A DNA stretch of 64,000 nucleotides from CANDOC01 sp965261725. Lineage in GTDB: Bacteria > Pseudomonadota > Gammaproteobacteria > Pseudomonadales > Endozoicomonadaceae. Below are positions 9,133 through 16,654 of this stretch, in pieces (positions within the stretch are counted from its first letter, which is position 1; each line of letters opens with the position of its first letter). Where the stretch lies: the NCBI GenBank assembly GCA_965261725.1, contig CBDHDU010000029.1, positions 124,001 through 188,000 of the forward strand, given 5' to 3'. The notes under the pieces are model-generated. The model ran no database searches. It worked only from the letters and a program-made list of their open reading frames with translations, and was not told the origin of the DNA. A program made the position numbers and the translations under genes.

Positions 9133-9804
9133 TCATTTCAATACGATTGAGGGGTAAAGCTTTCTCAGCTTTATTCGCGCATCCTTGTTGGTAAACCGCC
9201 AATCCATTTTTGTCTGGCACTGGTTTCGTGCCGCTTCCCAAGACGAAACCTCTGCTTTCAAAGTGTTTTGATCCGGAATCCTGCGATCGAGGCACTGGCG
9301 GCTTAAAATACTCAGTTCAATTTCAGCCATGTTTAGCCAGCTGCCATGCTTTGGGGTGTAATGGATTTCCAGCTTACTGGCTATACGGCGAGCTTCTTCA
9401 GGTTCGAATACTTTGTAGAGCGATGCCGGTGTATGTGTGTTCAGGTTATCCATTACCAGACGTATAGCCTCAGCTTCAGGGTAATGCACATCAACCCGTT
9501 GCTTGATCTGGAATGCCCAGTCTTCAGCCGTTCTGCGGTCTGTTACCTCCACATGCCGCCACCCTTCAAGCGGAGCGAAGAACATGAAGAGATTGCTGAC
9601 GCCATTACGCTCATACTCATTGTCGTAGCGTGCAGGCTGACCTTCTTTCATGGGTAGCGGTGTTCTGACTTCTTTAACTTGTTGTTTACTGCTTTCATCC
9701 ATGCAAACCAGCCGCTTTTGGGGATCATGAGGGAGCTTGTAGACATCAAGGACATCTTCCATGGCACTCACAAACTCCGCATTGGCTTTGGCGGGAATAC
9801 TCAT
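9133..9804 (-). pseudogene. IS630 family transposase, C-terminal catalytic part
   Basis: 223 codons covering the DDE domain. The first Asp is in LVCMDESSKQQV, the second in IRLVMDNLNTHTPAS and the Glu in GSWLNMAEIELSIL, the layout of the IS630 subgroup with a WLNMAE motif. The N-terminal helix-turn-helix half expected for a 340-residue transposase is absent; the sequence between 9805 and the next gene at 9862 is too short to hold it. It is different from the other IS630 types in the window. It appears to be an old remnant left by the event that truncated the nucleoside hydrolase. Confidence 0.8.
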
Positions 9805-9861
9805 ACAACACCTGCTGAAAATTAAAGGTTAATCAGCATCCGGTTTTATTCATGGGAGAGA

Positions 9862-10941
9862 CTACCTGAACTCTAACGGCGGGGAACGATAATTCCACAT
9901 TCCATAAACACGTAAAGCATCCCGGTAAATGCCCAGTAACTCTTTCACATCAGCAATTTTGTGCTTCTCAGGCAATAGCGCCTCAGCAGCCATCGTTTCA
10001 AACCTTAAGCCCAGCGGCTGAGTTTCCCAGCAGGCAATCTCAAAGAGTACACGGCAGCGGCGTACGTGATGGGCAGAGCTGACAATCACCGCAAAACCAG
10101 AATGCAGGCTGGCTAAGGCATAGCGACAATAAAGTGCATTCTCGATAGTGCTTTCTGCATATTTTTCTTCAATGATTCGATCCCTGCTGACACCATGCTT
10201 AACCAGCCAGTCAGCCATCGCCTGCGATTCAGAAACCTGCGCTTTAACACTACCGCCGGAGGTAATAACGCTGGCCTTGGGGAACTGCTGACTCAAAACC
10301 AATGCCCGTTGCAGCCGCTCCAGCAGAATCGGGTTCATGCTGCCATCGTCTTCAAGCAAATAACCCATAATGATAATCGTATCCGGGCTACCTTTACTTT
10401 CAGCGTTATCAGGCAACTGGTTCGCCAGAGGTTCCAGAATCACCGTTTCGACCAAACGTACAATCTTCTTAAGGTCGTTATATTTAGCAGGCGACAATTT
10501 AGAGAACCTGCCCAGATACTTGTCTGCCTCATTCATATTACCCAGATAATAATGCCAGACAGCCAGATAAAAATGGGTATCAATATCATCGGGTACCTTG
10601 CCCAAAATCTTTTCATACAGTTCAATGGCACGCTCTACATTGCCGTTATAGACCTGCGCATTCGCCGCCGAAATCAGCAGATCAATCCGGTAGGGCTCCA
10701 AAGCAAATGCAGCCAGCAGGTTTTCTGTGATCCTGTCGATATTGTCCGGTGTTTTTGCCGTGAAACCAGCATGAGAAACCCGCTGCGGCGCTTCATATAA
10801 TTGAACAGCCTGTTCCAGAAGTTTCTCAACCGCAGGCCGGTTTGATAATTGAACGACAGGTGATGCCTGAAGACTGAAAACACCTGCACAAAGGTAAGCA
10901 ACAATCAAATAAATAATATTGACTGGTTTCACTTCTGACAT
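9862..10941 (-). CDS. TPR-containing DUF218 (YdcF/ElyC/SanA-like) envelope protein
   Basis: 359 residues from the ATG at 10941 (a TTG lies 6 bases upstream). An N-terminal hydrophobic segment (VNIIYLIVAYLCAGVFSL) acts as signal peptide or anchor. Residues about 65-160 form tetratricopeptide-like helices (GNVERAIELYEKILGKVPDD, then FYLAVWHYYLGNMNEADKYL). The C-terminal half is a DUF218 domain: TIIIMGYLLEDDGSM, VITSGGSVKAQVSESQAMAD, AESTIENALYCRYAL and VIVSSAHHVRRCRVLFE. DUF218 proteins such as ElyC and SanA act in envelope integrity, but their chemistry is unsettled. The fusion with TPRs is less common. GGAG touches the ATG directly, which is unusually close. Confidence 0.75.
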   Translation of the reverse strand: MSEVKPVNIIYLIVAYLCAGVFSLQASPVVQLSNRPAVEKLLEQAVQLYEAPQRVSHAGFTAKTPDNIDRITENLLAAFALEPYRIDLLISAANAQVYNGNVERAIELYEKILGKVPDDIDTHFYLAVWHYYLGNMNEADKYLGRFSKLSPAKYNDLKKIVRLVETVILEPLANQLPDNAESKGSPDTIIIMGYLLEDDGSMNPILLERLQRALVLSQQFPKASVITSGGSVKAQVSESQAMADWLVKHGVSRDRIIEEKYAESTIENALYCRYALASLHSGFAVIVSSAHHVRRCRVLFEIACWETQPLGLRFETMAAEALLPEKHKIADVKELLGIYRDALRVYGMWNYRSPPLEFR

Positions 10942-11231
10942 CTCCAAAAATGCAGAGTTTGGAAACAGTTAAAACCTGAGAATAGTGCAATCTTTAACCA
11001 AAAGTACTTTGCGCCAACAATAACCCAACATAATTTATGCAGTCTCATTGGACATATTATGTGGAGTCGCACTACCGCTCGTCACAAATCCAAGCACATT
11101 ATCTGATTATCATCATGATATAATTGAAAATATCGGCAAGAGTGACTTTTCTGAAAGTTCGGTGTTTGTGAGCTACTCAACTCATAAATAGCAACAACGG
11201 CTTTATTTACCCTGCAAGGATATGTTTCACC

Positions 11232-13076
11232 ATGCGTCGCTTTTTTGCCTGTGTACTCTGCATCATTATCATTCAGGGGCTACAGGCTAGGCCTAAGCAG
11301 CCTAAAAAAACCAAGACTATCAGCACAGATGCGAAAATATTCGTTAACCCTCTTTGTCTTCCTCCGGTGAAGCATACCTCTGGTCCAACCCAAACTAAAG
11401 CAAGTAGGCGGGGCCTTAGCAACAGTTTAAAAAAAACAGCTAAACCCCTGCTTTCCTGTTGCTGCATGGGAGGCTCAGATTCAGACGATTCAGACTCAAC
11501 CGTAATTTCATCAACCGGCCGGATTGATATTAAACAAACTCAAAGCCTTTCACCACCGTACGACCAGCCCGATTATCAACCCAACTACCCATATGGTGCC
11601 CCTCCGAGTTATGCGGAAAATGCTCAACTGCATGGCTTAAGATCAGTTCAGGCACCTGATCAACTTTACAAGCCAGATGAGCAGCTGCCTTGTAAAGTCG
11701 ACTTAACCTGTGTGCAAGAAAATAAAGCCGTCGCAATTCATTCCACCTCTGCCGACACTGTGAAAGTCATTGCTACATGCAGTACAAAAAGCAGCATAGA
11801 AACAAGTGTTTCTACACCAGATAAACCTCATATTTCTCTCCCCGCACCATTTCTTCAACTTATGCAGCTTGAAAAAAAGATTCGTAAGGAGAAAAGCGAC
11901 AGGTACCTTTGCCAAGCCCGAGAAACAGCTAATCAGGCAATGCTGCTGCTTATTAGTGACAAGACCGCCGTACTTGATTCCCGGATGGCATCGACAGTAA
12001 CAAGCATTGTTCGGCACTGGATTGAATCCTGGTCAGAATCAGGCTGGCTTTCTGCTGATGAGAGCAGTCAGCTGATTAGCAGTATGAGTTCATCGGCCTC
12101 TCAAAATGACGGAGCATTGCAGCTTCCTCCAGACTCGCTACTGATCTCTATTGATCAAACGCAGGATTGCAAACAACCAGATGTATTCAGAGACACTTCA
12201 TATATCATTGCATTGTGGCTGATATGCAATAACCAAAAGCAGGTTGCCGGTTACCTTGATCTGAATTCATTTCTAAACCACTGGCCTTCAGCTGAGTGGT
12301 TCCAAATTGCACCGGAAACACTGATTCCTGCTTTACTAAATGGTATTGCCGCAGAGTCTCCTGAAGGTTTGGTTAAGAGCACATTTCTTGATACAGTACT
12401 GCATGACTGCCCCGAAGATCTGCGAACTTTAGTAAAGTGGCTGGTTGCTGCCAGCGCCTGTGACTCAGTGGAGCAACAGGAACACTATCTACAGCAAGCT
12501 GTTCTGACAGGATATTCCCACCCTCTTCCCTACCTGCAACTTATAGAGAATCTGGTAGCACAGGAAAAGTACGAGGATGCTCACCACATCTATGAAATGT
12601 ACCGGCTGGTCGTACTTTTTAACGTCTACTGGGACAATCCATCAAACGACAAATCAGGCCCTGATTATGAACATGCTTGTGAGCGATCAAGGCTCGAAAG
12701 CCTGTTTGAGCTCTCACTAAAAAAAATGAGGAAACAAGTTTATACACTGGGATCACTATGCCTGCCGACTAAAGAAAGCTTGCAAGCCTGTGTCTGCACC
12801 TACTGGCCAGACCACCTTAAAGCACAGGCTGAAGACATGCTGTTTCTGAAAACCTTTGAAACACCATGGAATATGCGCGAAACCATTATTGAAGAATACT
12901 CGCAAGCGGTAATACAGGAGACAGCAGACCGCTGGGAAAGCACTGGCAGCTTGTCCAAAATGATACGGCATATAAACCACTATATCAGGCACGCTCCTTC
13001 TCCACTCAGCCTTGACAGACTGCATGCCCAGCTAGCTTCTTTGCTACTTCGAGCAGATGCCGGTGATAAGCCGTAA
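11232..13076 (+). CDS. secreted protein with PPxY motif, unknown function
   Basis: 614 residues. Residues 1-19 (MRRFFACVLCIIIIQGLQA) look like a Sec signal peptide. Residues 20-100 are basic and Ser-rich, with an unusual Cys-Cys-Cys-Met-Gly-Gly followed by an acidic serine cluster (GGSDSDDSDS, 80-89). Residues 107-130 are Pro/Tyr-rich and contain SPPY and a full PPxY motif (PPSY, 124-127), a ligand for eukaryotic WW domains such as NEDD4-type ubiquitin ligases. From about 200 on the protein is helical (MQLEKKIRKEKSDR; AQEKYEDAHHIYEMYRLV, TPR-like). No enzyme domain is recognised. It ends 73 bases before the first zinc-finger/IS91 unit. A secreted effector is plausible but unproven. Confidence 0.6.
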   Translation: MRRFFACVLCIIIIQGLQARPKQPKKTKTISTDAKIFVNPLCLPPVKHTSGPTQTKASRRGLSNSLKKTAKPLLSCCCMGGSDSDDSDSTVISSTGRIDIKQTQSLSPPYDQPDYQPNYPYGAPPSYAENAQLHGLRSVQAPDQLYKPDEQLPCKVDLTCVQENKAVAIHSTSADTVKVIATCSTKSSIETSVSTPDKPHISLPAPFLQLMQLEKKIRKEKSDRYLCQARETANQAMLLLISDKTAVLDSRMASTVTSIVRHWIESWSESGWLSADESSQLISSMSSSASQNDGALQLPPDSLLISIDQTQDCKQPDVFRDTSYIIALWLICNNQKQVAGYLDLNSFLNHWPSAEWFQIAPETLIPALLNGIAAESPEGLVKSTFLDTVLHDCPEDLRTLVKWLVAASACDSVEQQEHYLQQAVLTGYSHPLPYLQLIENLVAQEKYEDAHHIYEMYRLVVLFNVYWDNPSNDKSGPDYEHACERSRLESLFELSLKKMRKQVYTLGSLCLPTKESLQACVCTYWPDHLKAQAEDMLFLKTFETPWNMRETIIEEYSQAVIQETADRWESTGSLSKMIRHINHYIRHAPSPLSLDRLHAQLASLLLRADAGDKP

Positions 13077-13148
13077 GATTGCTTCGTCGCTTTGTTGATG
13101 GTTACAGGGGCGGGGTCGGAACTGATTATGATCTGGCACTGAACGTAG

Positions 13149-13327
13149 GCCGGGTGACCCTCAACAGTGCGAAGGCGCTGGCCACTCACAACCAAAGTCA
13201 CCACAGCGGGGAACGCACCTGTACCCAGTGTCAGCCCCCGGTGACCCTCAACAGTGCGAAGGCGCTGGCCACTCACAAATTCAGAAAACACCGTAAACGC
13301 AAAAGACTGGCAGAGGAGGACGACTGA
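13149..13327 (+). pseudogene. truncated C2H2-like zinc-finger array (unit A), C-terminal end only
   Basis: The frame reads VTLNSAKALATHNQSHHSGE, then one full finger and the basic tail HKFRKHRKRKRLAEEDD, identical in layout to the 3' end of the array at 17058-17617. Only about one and a half repeats remain. The upstream 70 codons-worth of frame (from 13079) is unrelated and has no start with a ribosome site. The junction at 13141-13152 is GAACGTAGGCCG, also present at another break in this region. It lies 76 bases upstream of an IS91-family transposase, as do the other arrays. No N-terminal partner is attached, so it is probably not expressed as a functional protein. Confidence 0.75.
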
Positions 13328-13402
13328 AAAACAACCTCAGGATGCCATCCCCTTCACCGGCTGCATTCGTTATCATCCGTGCGACTGTATTGATGAGGCC
13401 GT

Positions 13403-14605
13403 ATGACCAGCCGACCGCCGTCCAAACTAAAACAATTACTGCTACGCGATCAGTTATGGTGGCGTTATTACCAGCGCAACGCCGATACGATACGCCCCGC
13501 TGTGGTTGATGCGATCAGCAAAGTACTGGCCTGCGGGCGGGTGATCATGGGGTATGCCAGCTTTGTATGCAGCAACCATGAATGCTCTCACACCAAAAAG
13601 ATCTGCTTTGGCTGTAAAGCCCGGTTGTGTAATACCTGCGGCAAAAAACTGACCGATCAGTGGATTGCTGACCAGAAAGCGCTGTTGCCGGATACTGAGT
13701 GGCAACACATCACCTTTACGATGCCTGATGCACTCTGGGAGCTGTTCAGAATCAACCGCACCTTACTGGGTAAACTGAGCCCACTGGCGGCAAAAAGCCT
13801 GCAGGCCTTTGCCGGGAAAAAAGGCGTGACACCTGGCATTTTCACGGCACTGCATACCTTTGGCCGAAAGCTGAACTGGAATGTTCATATTCACCTCTCT
13901 GTGACCCGTGGCGGATTATACGACGGAAACCAGCAATGGAAGTCAGTCTACTTCACCAAAAACGCCATCATGCCCGCGTGGCGTTACGGCGTGATCAACC
14001 TGCTCAGGGAAGCGTTTAAACGTGGCGAGCTGGATCTGCCTTCCGAGCTGAAAGACAGCTGTCATGACCTTTCCGGCTTCAATGATTTCCTCGATGAGCA
14101 ATACCAAAAGGACTGGATCGTCCATTTTGCCAAAGCCACCAAAAGCCCCCACCGCACCATCAGCTACCTGGGGCGCTATATCAAACGACCACCGCTGGCC
14201 ATGTCGCGCCTGAAACACTATGGCGGTGATACCGTTGTGTATGAGTATCTGGATCACCGCACCAAAACCCGCCGCCATGAAACCTGTGAAGGGGAAGAAT
14301 TTATAGAACGACTGACACAGCATATTCCCGACAAAGGTTTCCGAATGATCCGGTATTATGGTTTTCTGGCCTGCCGGGGAAGGGCTACATTGCTGCCCAC
14401 CGTCTACAACCTGCTCAATCAGCCCGAACGAAACGCCCTGAAAATCACCTTTCCGGCGTTACTGAAACAAACCTTTGGGCTCGACCCGCTGCAATGCATC
14501 CTCTGTCAGGCTCAAATGATCTTCACCGGCATTACCCGGGGGGAGCCGCAGTACGAGCTGTACAAATACCATCAACAGCTTGCGCTTGCGAAACCGATTA
14601 CATAG
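13403..14605 (+). CDS. IS91 family (IS801/IS1294-like) rolling-circle transposase, copy A
   Basis: 400 residues. The N-terminal zinc-binding domain is seen as CSNHECSHTKKICFGCKARL followed by CNTC. The HUH nickase motif is NVHIHLSV (His-x-His). The paired tyrosines are in SYLGRYIKRP (YxxxY), which defines the two-tyrosine IS91 class. A C-terminal CILCQ pair may bind a further metal. It catalyses single-strand nicking and rolling-circle transposition without target duplication. Differences from copy C are few (for example NWNVHIH versus NWNIHIH, GRATLL versus VRATLL, EPQYELYKY versus KPQRELYKH). It appears intact. After the stop comes a hairpin CTGAAATC-AG-GATTTCAG. Confidence 0.92.
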   Translation: MTSRPPSKLKQLLLRDQLWWRYYQRNADTIRPAVVDAISKVLACGRVIMGYASFVCSNHECSHTKKICFGCKARLCNTCGKKLTDQWIADQKALLPDTEWQHITFTMPDALWELFRINRTLLGKLSPLAAKSLQAFAGKKGVTPGIFTALHTFGRKLNWNVHIHLSVTRGGLYDGNQQWKSVYFTKNAIMPAWRYGVINLLREAFKRGELDLPSELKDSCHDLSGFNDFLDEQYQKDWIVHFAKATKSPHRTISYLGRYIKRPPLAMSRLKHYGGDTVVYEYLDHRTKTRRHETCEGEEFIERLTQHIPDKGFRMIRYYGFLACRGRATLLPTVYNLLNQPERNALKITFPALLKQTFGLDPLQCILCQAQMIFTGITRGEPQYELYKYHQQLALAKPIT

Positions 14606-14773
14606 TTCACGCCCTCAATCCGTCTGAAATCAGGATTTCAGGGTGAGATCGGGCAAATCAATAGGATTTAGGTGGTATCAGACAGATAAGCACAACATTC
14701 AGTGTCAGGTAATAGAATGCTGAGAGGGTGGAAAACCAAAGGTTACAGGAATGACTAGAATAATGATTTTTTG

Positions 14774-14843
14774 AAATTCCTATGCGTAAATTCCTATGCG
14801 TAAATTCCTATGCGTAAATTCCTATGCGTAAATTCCTATGCGT
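14774..14843 (+). repeat. five tandem copies of AAATTCCTATGCGT at the IS91 3' end
   Basis: Five perfect 14-bp copies: 14774-14787, 14788-14801, 14802-14815, 14816-14829 and 14830-14843. The same 14-mer occurs once at the 3' end of unit C (19064-19077), where it is followed by CAAG. The multiplication therefore affects exactly the element terminus (oriIS side). Confidence 0.95.
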
Positions 14844-15032
14844 TAAAAAGACAAACATAAATCAAAAAAAACAATCAATAATCACTACTTGATACCTTCG
14901 GGTAAATGGTAGCTAATACCTGACAGAAGGTTCTGCTATCCGCTACTTGAGCACCTCCACCCACTATTCTTCTTTTTAAGGTATTCATCTGATTACATAT
15001 TAAAAAATACTAAATCTTGCAAGACGTAAACG

Positions 15033-15881
15033 ATGCAAACAAAACATCATAAAATATGGCTTTATTGCTTTTTCTTATGCTTTATTGCCATTAAGGCTGT
15101 AGCCGGTGGTGGCTGCTGTACTATTACGCTTGCAGATATCGAATACTCTGCCACATACAAAGATGAAACCCAGTGCGATATCTTTAATGCGATACAGAGA
15201 CTGGAAACTTGCCCTGTCTGTTTAGAAAAATACTCAGATATACTCGCTACCCCTTTAACAGAAATCATTCTTACCTGCAATGGACATCACGCGATCTGTT
15301 CTCGTTGCGCTAATTCAATACAGTCGCAACATAATAAATATGAGTGCCCTCAATGCAGAACAATATTTAATGACGTGCTAAAAGCATCTGACACAGATAT
15401 AAAGTATATACCGTCCGTAGACCCCCTGCTGAATGTGGTTTTTCTACTTGCAATGCACTGTAGTCAATTAGAGTGCTGCACCTGTCATCAAACAGTGAGT
15501 GTAGTAGACGCATTTGATGGCAAACACCAATGTCTTAAACAAGATCCGCCTTCACCTTCAGTTTTTCAAACGGTTGAATCCGGCGAGAAACCTTTTCAGT
15601 GTTCCCTGTGCCAAAAGTATTACAAAACAGCTGCATCATTAGCTAGCCATATAAGCGCCTACCACAGCGGGGAACGCACCTGTACCCTGTGCCAGCCCCC
15701 GGTGACCCTCAACAGTGCTCAGGCGCTGGCCGATCACAACCGCAGTCACCACACCGGGGAACGCACCTGTACCCGGTGTCAGCCCCCGGTGACCCTCAAC
15801 AGTGCGAAGGCGCTGGCCGATCACAACCGCAGTCACCACACAGCGGGGAACGCACCTGTACCCGGTGTCAGCCCCCGGTGA
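15033..15881 (+). CDS. signal-peptide protein with RING finger and C2H2 zinc fingers (3' part frameshifted)
   Basis: 282 residues as read. Residues 1-24 form a Sec signal peptide (KIWLYCFFLCFIAIKAVAGG). Residues 60-108 form a C3HC4 RING: C60-x2-C63, C82-x2-H85, C89-x2-C92, C105-x2-C108, the fold of eukaryotic E3 ubiquitin ligases. A Cys/His cluster follows (148-167). From ESGEKPF on comes one canonical C2H2 finger (C190, C193, H206, H211) and then two of the 29-residue variant fingers. A two-base insertion (extra CA near 15839) puts the remaining fingers out of frame, so the product ends GNAPVPGVSPR. A second, one-base deletion near 16046 and the original C-terminal tail follow to 16137. The intended protein was probably 365 residues or so. 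The RING part is intact and could still be made. Confidence 0.7.
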   Translation: MQTKHHKIWLYCFFLCFIAIKAVAGGGCCTITLADIEYSATYKDETQCDIFNAIQRLETCPVCLEKYSDILATPLTEIILTCNGHHAICSRCANSIQSQHNKYECPQCRTIFNDVLKASDTDIKYIPSVDPLLNVVFLLAMHCSQLECCTCHQTVSVVDAFDGKHQCLKQDPPSPSVFQTVESGEKPFQCSLCQKYYKTAASLASHISAYHSGERTCTLCQPPVTLNSAQALADHNRSHHTGERTCTRCQPPVTLNSAKALADHNRSHHTAGNAPVPGVSPR

Positions 15882-16100
15882 CCCTCAACAGTGCTCAGGC
15901 GCTGGCCTCTCACAACCACAGTCACCACAGCGGGGAACGCACCTGTACCCGGTGTCAGCCCCCGGTGATCCTCAAAAGTGCTCATGCGCTGGCCAATCAC
16001 AACCAAATTCACCACAGCGGGGAACGCATCTGTACCCGGTGTCAGCCTCGGTGACCCTCAACAGTGCGAAGGCGCTGGCCACTCACAAATTCAGAAAACA
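15661..16100 (+). repeat. 87-bp zinc-finger repeat array B (five variant fingers)
   Basis: Tandem units of 87 bp, each encoding a CTRC-(x14)-H-(x3)-H finger with an HSGERT linker. The array holds five variant units after one canonical finger. It carries a CA insertion in unit 2/3 and a C deletion in the last unit, so the units occupy three reading frames in succession. Confidence 0.85.
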
Positions 16101-16212
16101 CCGTAAACGCAAAAGACTGGCAGAGGAGGACAACTGAAAAACAACCTCAGGATGCCATCCCCTTCACCGGCTGCATTCGTTATCATCCGTGCGACTGTAT
16201 TGATGAGGCCGT

Positions 16213-16481
16213 ATGACCAGCCGACCGCCGTCCAAACTAAAACAATTACTGCTATGCGATCAGTTATGGTGGCGTTATTACCAGCGCAACGCCGATACGA
16301 TACGCCCTGCTGTGGTTGATGCGATCAGCAAAGTACTGGCCTGCGGGCGGGTGATCATGGGGTATGCCAGCTTTGTATGCAGCAACCATGAATGCTCTCA
16401 CACCAAAAAGATCTGCTTTGGCTGTAAAGCCCGGTTGTGTAATACCTGCGGCAAAAAACTGACCGATCAGTGGATTGCTGA
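16213..16481 (+). pseudogene. IS91 family transposase, copy B, 5' fragment
   Basis: The first 89 codons match copies A and C (MTSRPPSKLKQLLLCDQLWW onward) through the zinc-binding domain to KKLTDQWIA. Homology then ends and the frame closes at 16512 after 10 unrelated codons. The HUH and tyrosine motifs are missing, so it is inactive. The break is at GAAC (16482). Confidence 0.9.
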
Positions 16482-16654
16482 GAACGTAGGCCGCTGCGCG
16501 GCAACTTTTTGATTGCACTAAACGTCAGGCTCAAACCTATTGTCTGACCTATGATAAAAGCTCTTTCTCAGGTAGCCCGTCAGCGTCATATGACTTTCTT
16601 CTCCATTCAAAGAAACTGGTCAAAAAAAAAATAAAAAGTGCCTTCCTTTCAAGC

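Larger units (their letters stand above)
13149..14843 (+). mobile_element. IS91-family unit A with attached zinc-finger array end
   Basis: The sequence shared with unit C starts at 13149, directly after GAACGTAGGCCG, and runs through the transposase to the AAATTCCTATGCGT end. In this copy that end is present five times in tandem. IS91 elements transpose by rolling circle from oriIS (3' of the transposase) towards terIS (5' of it) and can read through into flanking DNA; the shared array lies on the terIS side, as expected for such read-through. Exact terIS not identified. Confidence 0.6.
15540..16481 (+). mobile_element. IS91-family unit B: zinc-finger array plus truncated transposase
   Basis: Near-identity with unit C starts at CAAGATCCGCC (15540 here, 16934 in C) and runs through the array, the spacer and the first 269 bases of the transposase. 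It stops at 16481, where the sequence turns into GAACGTAGGCCG. The start of homology is CAAG, a tetranucleotide known as an IS91-family target. Confidence 0.6.

Noticed and set aside
9133..9804. Programmed two-frame IS630 as in the other types
   Set aside because: No N-terminal HTH frame is present within reach, so this is a fragment.
14774..14843. Iterons of a plasmid or phage origin
   Set aside because: The repeated 14-mer equals the terminus of the IS91 unit and no replication gene is nearby.
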